The notes beneath the pieces were generated by a model. It did not search any database. It had not been told where the DNA came from and saw only the letters and a list, made by a program, of their open reading frames with translations. The translations under genes and the position numbers were made by a program. DNA of 52,213 nt from Nocardioides sp. (GTDB lineage: Bacteria > Actinomycetota > Actinomycetes > Propionibacteriales > Nocardioidaceae): the NCBI RefSeq assembly GCF_016462705.1, contig NZ_JAEMSS010000005.1:1-52213 (forward strand). Direction: 5' to 3'. Shown here in pieces: positions 47,935-52,213 of this stretch. How positions within the stretch are numbered: the first letter of the stretch is position 1; each line of letters begins with the position of its first letter.

Positions 47935-48080
47935 CGAAGACCCGCACCGCGACCTCGGTCGCGGCGTCGGCCCGGTGACGGGGTCGGCGGGGTCCCACGG
48001 ACAGTGCGGTCGAGGTGGGCGTCACCGTTTCCGCCTCAAAGCCGAGGGCCTCTTGATGCTCATACCATCAAGAGGCCCTC
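47935..48080. repeat. Tandem structured repeat, copy 2
   Basis: The second copy is separated from the first by 53 bp. The same conserved blocks appear in the same order. Its terminal stem is perfect (48044-48058 with 48066-48080), while that of copy 1 has one mismatch and wobbles, with loop CTCATAC in both. Confidence 0.7.
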
Positions 48081-48088
48081 ACCCTTTT
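48044..48088 (+). terminator. Perfect 15-bp terminator hairpin with T-tract
   Basis: GAGGGCCTCTTGATG (48044-48058) and CATCAAGAGGCCCTC (48066-48080) pair exactly around the 7-nt loop CTCATAC, followed by TTTT at 48085-48088. This is the best intrinsic terminator in the window and closes repeat copy 2, 69 bp before pxpB. Confidence 0.75.
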
Positions 48089-48157
48089 CTGGCCCTTACC
48101 GTGCCGACTCCGCCCGTGCGCCGCAAGTCGGCGCGCGGCTCGCAGCACACTGTTCAC

Positions 48158-48769
48158 GTGCCTGACACACCCGTGACACTCACCCGGGTCGGAGCCGCCT
48201 CGCTGCGCGCCGAGGTCGCCGACGTACGCCGGGCGCTGGCCCTCGCCGGCTGGGCGCGGGCCGCGCGGGTGGCCGCCACGGACGTGGTCCCGGGGGCGCG
48301 GACCGTCCTCTTCGAGGGCGTCGCGGACCTCGCGTCCCTGGAGGACCTGCTGACGTCGTGGCCCGGGGACGACTCCGCGGTCGAGCCGGGACCCCTGGTC
48401 GAGGTGCCGGTCGTCTTCGACGGCCCCGACCTGGACGACGTCGCGGACCGGTGGGCGACCGACGCGGCCGGGGTCGCCGCCCGGCTCGCGGACACCGACC
48501 TGCTCTCGGCGTTCTGCGGGTTCGCGCCGGGCTTCGCCTACCTCAGCGGCCTGCCCGCCGAGCTGGCCGTGCCGCGGCTGGGCACCCCACGCCCGGAGGT
48601 GCCGGCCGGCTCCGTGGCGGTGGCGGACCGGTGGTGCGGCATCTACCCGACCGCGTCACCGGGGGGCTGGCGCCTGCTCGGGCGCACGACGGCGACGCTG
48701 TGGGACCCCGCGAGCGACCGGCCCGCGCTGCTGGCGCCGGGCACCCGGGTGCGGCTGGTGCCGGCATGA
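48158..48769 (+). CDS. pxpB: 5-oxoprolinase subunit B (KipI family)
   Basis: A 203-residue cyclophilin-like protein. The family core is AFCGFAPGFAYLSGLP followed by PRLGTPRPEVPAGSVAVAD and WCGIYPTASPGGWRLLGRT. GTG 48158 (VPDTPVTLTRVG) is used; GTG 48173 is an alternative. The stop overlaps pxpC (ATGA). Together PxpB and PxpC form the carboxylase-like part and act with PxpA on 5-oxoproline. Bacillus KipI is a histidine-kinase inhibitor, but the gene context here favours 5-oxoprolinase. Confidence 0.94.
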   Translation: MPDTPVTLTRVGAASLRAEVADVRRALALAGWARAARVAATDVVPGARTVLFEGVADLASLEDLLTSWPGDDSAVEPGPLVEVPVVFDGPDLDDVADRWATDAAGVAARLADTDLLSAFCGFAPGFAYLSGLPAELAVPRLGTPRPEVPAGSVAVADRWCGIYPTASPGGWRLLGRTTATLWDPASDRPALLAPGTRVRLVPA

Positions 48770-49593
48770 CCCATCTCGAGGTGCTGTCGGCGGGAGCGCT
48801 GACCACCGTGCAGGACCGTGGCCGCCGAGGACTGGCCCACCTCGGTGTCCCGCGCGCCGGACCGCTGGACCGGCCGGCCGCGGAGCTCGCCAACCGGCTC
48901 GTCGGCAACCGCCCGGACGCCGCCCTGTTGGAGGTCACGCTGGGCGGCTTCGCGGCGCGGGCCAGCAGAGGACTGTGGGTCGCCGTGACCGGCGCCGACC
49001 GCGCGCACGCGCACGCCCAGTGGCTGGCCGCCGGCACGACGCTGGAGATCGGTACGCCGGCTGCCGGGGTGCGGTCCTACCTGGCGGTCGCCGGCGGGTT
49101 CAGCGTCGACCCGGTCCTGGGCTCGCGCGCCACCGACACCCTGGCGTGGGTCGGTCCACCTCGGGTCGCCGACGGGACCGTCCTGCCGGTCGGCCCGGCG
49201 GCGGGGGAGCCCAGGCCGCTGGACACGCCCCGGCCGCCGGCTCCCGGGCCGCTCCGGCTGTTCGCCGGCCCGCACCCGGGCTTCTTCGACGACGATGCTC
49301 TCGAGCGGCTGTGCGCGGCGGCGTACGTCGTCCGGCCGGAGTCCAACCGGGTCGGTCTGCGCCTGGACGGTCCGGCGGTGCCGCGAATTGGGCCCGCGGA
49401 GCTCCCCAGCGAGGGCATGGTGCTCGGCGCCGTCCAGGTGCCACCCGACGGGCAGCCGGTGGTGCTGCTCGCCGACCGCCCACCGACCGGCGGCTACCCG
49501 GTCGTCGCCGTCGTCCATCCCGACGACCTGTGGCAGTGCGCGCAGCTTCGGCCGGGGGAGCCGGTGCGGTTCGCCCCCTTCAGAGCCGCTTGA
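48766..49593 (+). CDS. pxpC: 5-oxoprolinase subunit C (KipA / biotin-dependent carboxyltransferase-like)
   Basis: A 275-residue partner of PxpB. Start LEVLSAGALTTVQDRGRRGLAHLGVPRAGPLD is the family hallmark (core TTVQDRGRRG). Later blocks are LLEVTLGGFAAR, YLAVAGGF, ESNRVGLRLDGPAV, LPSEGMVLGAVQVPPDGQPVVLLADRPPTGGYPVVA (in part) and DDLWQCAQLRPGE. ATG 48766 lies in the pxpB stop. It is slightly shorter than the usual 290-330 residues but ends at the normal motif. It overlaps the convergent GNAT gene by 14 bp. Confidence 0.94.
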   Translation: MTHLEVLSAGALTTVQDRGRRGLAHLGVPRAGPLDRPAAELANRLVGNRPDAALLEVTLGGFAARASRGLWVAVTGADRAHAHAQWLAAGTTLEIGTPAAGVRSYLAVAGGFSVDPVLGSRATDTLAWVGPPRVADGTVLPVGPAAGEPRPLDTPRPPAPGPLRLFAGPHPGFFDDDALERLCAAAYVVRPESNRVGLRLDGPAVPRIGPAELPSEGMVLGAVQVPPDGQPVVLLADRPPTGGYPVVAVVHPDDLWQCAQLRPGEPVRFAPFRAA

Positions 49594-50581
49594 TCCACTC
49601 CATGGAGTCCTCGACGGCCTCGAAGCCGAGCTCCTTGTTGATGTCGACCATGAACGCGTTGGACTCCGCGTTCTGTGTCGTGATCCGGCGCTTGTCGGGA
49701 TGGGCGTCCTGGACCGCCTTGATGTTGGCGACCTTGACGGCCAGCCCGAGCCGGTGGCCGCGGTGGTCCCGGTGCACGAAGGTGCCCCACTGGAAGACGT
49801 CGGTGCCCTCCCCCTTGGCGACCGCAAGCGTCGACTGGGCCGCCACCTCGCCGTCGGGGCTCAGGGCGACGGTCTCGTAGAGCGAGCGGCCCATCGCGGC
49901 GGTCGTCGCGTAACGCTCCTTGAGGCGGTCGACGTTGAAGTCCTCCTCCTCGAAGTCGACCAGACCGGTGGGGGCGTCGACCGCCAGCTGGCCGAGCAGC
50001 GTGCACAGCGACTTGGCCAGCTCGTCGGGGAACTCGTCGACGTACGTCGCGATCGTGTGGCCCTCGTGGCGCTCGGCGGCCCGGGCCAGCCAGGCCTCGA
50101 GTCGCTCCTCGGGCACCGGGAGCGGGAGGTGCCTGACGACCTCGACGTTGGAGAACTCGAAGCCGGTGGCGTCGGCGAACCGGCGGTAGGGGTGGGTCTC
50201 GCGCTGCCCCGGCGGCATCTTGGAGTCGGCGAGCAGCAGCCTGCGCCCGTCGGCGCGGGCCTGGGCCTCGACCTCGGCGAGCAGGGCCCGACCGATGCCG
50301 CGCCGACGTGCGGGCGGGTCCACGTGCAGCTCGACGTAGACCTTGTCGAGGTTGTCGAGGAGCGGGAACCACAGGGCCGTGTAGCCGAGCAGCGTGTCGC
50401 CCTCGAAGGCACCGAGGAGCAGCTGGCGCTCTCCGCTGTCGCCGGTGCGGTAGGCACCGAGGAACTCCTGGTGGGTCCACATCGGCATCGACTCGCGCCC
50501 CAGGTGGGACGAGCGGACGTCGACGCCGTACACCGACTCCATGAGCGCGTCGTCGGCGAGGTCGATCTCCCTGATGTCCAC
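49580..50581 (-). CDS. GNAT N-acetyltransferase, two GNAT domains
   Basis: A 333-residue protein with two GNAT-like halves. The first has VYVELHVDPPARRRGIGRALLAEVEAQAR, with the acetyl-CoA pyrophosphate motif RRRGIG. The second has TFVHRDHRGHRLGLAVKVANIKAV with RGHRLG and the tail TQNAESNAFMVDINKELGFEAV. The GTG at 50581 follows TAGGCT by 8 nt (leaderless). Double-GNAT proteins in actinobacteria include mycothiol synthase MshD, but its conserved residues cannot be confirmed here, so only the fold is assigned. Confidence 0.85.
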   Translation of the reverse strand: MDIREIDLADDALMESVYGVDVRSSHLGRESMPMWTHQEFLGAYRTGDSGERQLLLGAFEGDTLLGYTALWFPLLDNLDKVYVELHVDPPARRRGIGRALLAEVEAQARADGRRLLLADSKMPPGQRETHPYRRFADATGFEFSNVEVVRHLPLPVPEERLEAWLARAAERHEGHTIATYVDEFPDELAKSLCTLLGQLAVDAPTGLVDFEEEDFNVDRLKERYATTAAMGRSLYETVALSPDGEVAAQSTLAVAKGEGTDVFQWGTFVHRDHRGHRLGLAVKVANIKAVQDAHPDKRRITTQNAESNAFMVDINKELGFEAVEDSMEWIKRL

Positions 50582-50589
50582 GAGCGACC

Positions 50590-50595
50590 AGCCTA
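50590..50595 (-). promoter_or_regulatory. -10 hexamer TAGGCT of the GNAT gene
   Basis: TAGGCT on the minus strand is followed by 8 nt and then GTG 50581, which supports that start and a leaderless transcript. Confidence 0.45.
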
Positions 50596-50669
50596 GGGAG
50601 GACGCACGAGCGGCGACACTGGTTATCGCGCCGGGACAACCTCGGCGCCGGACGCTACGTAGAGGAGTC

Positions 50670-51611
50670 ATGCACCTCGACGAACCGGCCCTCGCCCACC
50701 TGCGCGCCGCGATCGACGACAGCGTCGGTGACGGGCCGCCGCTGCCGTCACCTGCCCACCGGCTCGCTGCCGGCAGGGCGGCCGTGCGACGCCGCCGCCG
50801 GGCGGGCACCGCCGCGTCGGCAGCCGCGGTGGCGCTCGTCCTCGGCGGCGCCGTGGTGCTGGGGCCGAGCGGCGGTGGGCCGGAGACCGCCCAGCCGATG
50901 TCGCCGCCGAGCGCGTCCCCCGCCGAGGGCGCGATCGACGAGACCCAGCTCCGGCGGTCGCTGGCGGAGCTCGCGGCCGAGGCCCGCGCCCGCGCCGACC
51001 AGATGGCCCAGGCCCTGGTCAGCAACAGCTTCCCGGCCGCGTTCGACCAGCGAGGGGAGCTGGTGGTCAAGGACGGTTGGCAGGTCGTCCGGCGCGTGGA
51101 GGAGCCCGTCGGATACGAACCCCCGGAGGCTTCGCTCGGGGTCGTGGTGACCGACGGGGAGCGCACCCGGTGGATGCTCCTCACGGTCGAGCGCGCAGTG
51201 GATCCGCAGGGCAACCCGATCCCTGGCCAGTTCTCGAGCGGCTCGAGCGCCGAGGACCCCGGCAAGGGCTACAGCCGGTTCGAGGACTGGCTGGCGAGCG
51301 CGGTCGAGCTCAGCGGCGGGGCCCAGCCGGACGCCCTGGTGTCCGTGGGTGCCGATGACCAGGTCGTGGCGGGGCCTGGCAGCACGCTGGTGGACGTGCA
51401 GGAGATCGAGGTCGTCGAGGGCTACACGTCGCCCGGTGACCGGGTCGCCGAGGTGGTGCGTGAGGGCCGCACCTGGTTCGTCGTCATCCGCGGCCACGGC
51501 TCCCGGGCGGAGACGGTCCCGGTCGACGCCGACGTGCTGCCCGAGGCGACGGTGGCGGCCGTGCTCGCCTACCTCGCGCAGCAGACGGAGTCCGGCGAGG
51601 GGGTGCGGTGA
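50670..51611 (+). CDS. Single-helix membrane protein preceding a SigE-type sigma factor
   Basis: A 313-residue protein. The cytosolic N-terminus (HLDEPALAHLRAAIDDSV) ends in an Arg-rich stretch AAVRRRRRAGTAAS, a helix (AAAVALVLGGAVVLG) and an extracytoplasmic domain rich in charged and acidic residues. GAGGAG lies 4 nt before the ATG. The stop overlaps the GTG of the sigma gene (GTGA). Such membrane partners usually act as anti-sigma or regulators, but here the gene comes first, while in most SigE-type operons the sigma gene leads. There is no zinc motif. Confidence 0.6.
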   Translation: MHLDEPALAHLRAAIDDSVGDGPPLPSPAHRLAAGRAAVRRRRRAGTAASAAAVALVLGGAVVLGPSGGGPETAQPMSPPSASPAEGAIDETQLRRSLAELAAEARARADQMAQALVSNSFPAAFDQRGELVVKDGWQVVRRVEEPVGYEPPEASLGVVVTDGERTRWMLLTVERAVDPQGNPIPGQFSSGSSAEDPGKGYSRFEDWLASAVELSGGAQPDALVSVGADDQVVAGPGSTLVDVQEIEVVEGYTSPGDRVAEVVREGRTWFVVIRGHGSRAETVPVDADVLPEATVAAVLAYLAQQTESGEGVR

Positions 51612-52138
51612 GCCGGTCCGGCGACGATCGCGACGCGGCGTACGTCGACTACGTCGCCGCGCGCCAGGCCCATCTGCGCCGGATCGCGTACGCCGTGTGC
51701 GGTGACTGGCATCGAGCCGACGACCTGCTGCAGACGGCGCTGACCAAGCTCTACGTCGCGTGGCCCAGGGTGCACCGGGAGGGGAGCCCGGACGCCTACG
51801 TCCGTCGGATCATCGTGCGCAGCCAGATCGACGAGTCGCGACGCCCGTGGCGGCGCGAACGGTCGGGTCTGGACGGCCACGACCGTGCCGTCGACCCGGG
51901 GTTGCCGGTCGAGGAGCGCTCCGCGCTCTTCGAGGCGCTCCAGCAACTGCCGGAGATGCAGCGCAAGGTGGTCGTGCTGCGCCACTGGCTCGGTCTGAGC
52001 GTCGAGGAGACCGCGGGCGAGCTGCGGATCAGCGGCGGCACGGTCAAGAGCCACAGCTCGCGGGCGATCAGCGCTCTCCAGGCGGTGCTGGAGGAACCCA
52101 GGCCGACAGGTCCGGGTCGTCCTCGGCGTACGACCTGA
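51608..52138 (+). CDS. SigE-family ECF sigma factor (TIGR02983 type)
   Basis: A 176-residue sigma factor. Region 2: YVAARQAHLRRIAYAVCGDWHRADDLLQTALTKLYVAW (core GDWHRADDLLQTALTKLY). Region 4: ALFEALQQLPEMQRKVVVLRHWLGLSVEETAGELRISGGTVKSHSSRA (core SVEETAGELRISGGTVKSHS). The short length, YVAARQ start and SHSSRA end are typical of this actinobacterial group. It starts at GTG 51608 inside the upstream stop. Its 3' end overlaps the tail of a gene on the opposite strand by 71 bp. Confidence 0.9.
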   Translation: MSRSGDDRDAAYVDYVAARQAHLRRIAYAVCGDWHRADDLLQTALTKLYVAWPRVHREGSPDAYVRRIIVRSQIDESRRPWRRERSGLDGHDRAVDPGLPVEERSALFEALQQLPEMQRKVVVLRHWLGLSVEETAGELRISGGTVKSHSSRAISALQAVLEEPRPTGPGRPRRTT

Positions 52139-52213
52139 CGGGGCCGGCAGGGGTCTCCGCGGTCTCGAAGCGCACCGTGACCACCCCTCGTCCGGAGCCC
52201 CATACCCAGCCCC
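52068..52213 (-). CDS. C-terminal tail of an unidentified leftward gene (truncated by window edge)
   Basis: The minus strand is open from the right edge to a TGA at 52070-52068 and reads GWVWGSGRGVVTVRFETA, then PAGPVRSYAEDDPDLSAWVP, ending PPGER. The GC-rich third positions and the smooth composition look coding. Only 47 residues are visible and no family is recognised. It overlaps the end of the sigma gene by 71 bp, which is longer than usual, so the stop or the assignment may need revision. Confidence 0.4.
   Translation of the reverse strand, partial: GWVWGSGRGVVTVRFETAETPAGPVRSYAEDDPDLSAWVPPAPPGER

Larger units (their letters stand above)
47485..48157. other. 673-bp gene-free stretch between pxpA and pxpB
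   Basis: No convincing gene is seen. It contains a cluster of TGTGGA motifs (47492-47571), a TCGAA-N5-TTCGA inverted repeat at 47584-47598, and two tandem structured repeats (47706-47881 and 47935-48080) that end in a terminator. The reading frames on both strands are short of start sites and lack domain motifs, although the copies share a conserved minus-strand phrase RHRADAATEVAV. Confidence 0.6.

Noticed and set aside
47706..48080. CRISPR array
   Set aside because: Only two copies of a long, structured unit with no spacers of uniform length and no cas genes.

Overview
The window is about 52 kb of very GC-rich DNA with frequent GTG starts, tightly packed operons and many ATGA/GTGA/TGATG junctions. 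The gene content (AftD-family DUF3367 protein, DUF2613 micro-protein, DUF3068/PorA-family protein, SigB-like group 2 sigma factor, MoxR-DUF58-transglutaminase cluster, three-helix-bundle protein) points to an actinobacterium, most likely Nocardioidaceae (Nocardioides-like). No phage, insertion sequence, CRISPR array, tRNA or rRNA was seen. The region looks chromosomal, with housekeeping genes polA, rpsA, coaE and a SigB-like sigma factor.

Layout. 1-2.0 kb: 3' part of polA. 2.1-13.7 kb: an envelope-glycan block. A flippase and a GT4 read leftward; an AftD-like giant membrane glycosyltransferase, a second polytopic membrane protein, a 43-aa DUF2613-like protein, a GT2 and a GT4 read rightward, followed by a DUF3068 protein. 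13.8-20.2 kb: a TetR regulator divergent from a branched-chain-amino-acid/amide-type ABC importer (lipoprotein, fused LivHM permease, two ATPases, small membrane protein). 20.2-29.3 kb: a methyltransferase, a MoxR/DUF58/transglutaminase-like operon ending in another methyltransferase, a GT-C-like membrane protein and an APH-family kinase. 29.3-34.4 kb: a secreted phytase-like/GDPD fusion, rpsA with a long leader, and an SGNH hydrolase. 34.4-40.8 kb: a small membrane protein divergent from a GlxA/FtrA-type AraC regulator across a perfect palindrome, then a sulfotransferase, an acyl-CoA-synthetase-like protein, PhoD and a GT4. 40.9-44.6 kb: a three-helix-bundle protein, an ECF sigma plus membrane partner, coaE, and the SigB-like sigma factor. 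44.6-50.6 kb: oligopeptidase B divergent from pxpA; pxpA is separated from pxpBC by a 673-bp gene-free stretch with two tandem structured repeats; then a double-GNAT protein. 50.7-52.2 kb: a membrane protein plus SigE-type sigma factor, and the C-terminal tail of a leftward gene.

How the parts work together. The left block appears to build a lipid-linked or wall-attached glycan: soluble GTs, a polyprenyl-phosphate-sugar-type GT2, a flippase and an extracytoplasmic GT-C polymerase. Several genes in the window are predicted to be leaderless, with a TANNNT -10 hexamer 6-9 nt before the start codon. The SigB-like gene has a near-perfect SigR/SigH-type promoter (GGGAAT-N18-GTT), suggesting a stress-sigma cascade.

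Most notable observations: a transglutaminase-like membrane protein whose three catalytic residues are all replaced; the tandem repeat with compensatory hairpin pairs between pxpA and pxpB; the SigR-like promoter of the sigma gene; the AraC-family operator; and the AftD/DUF2613 micro-operon in an organism that probably lacks arabinogalactan.
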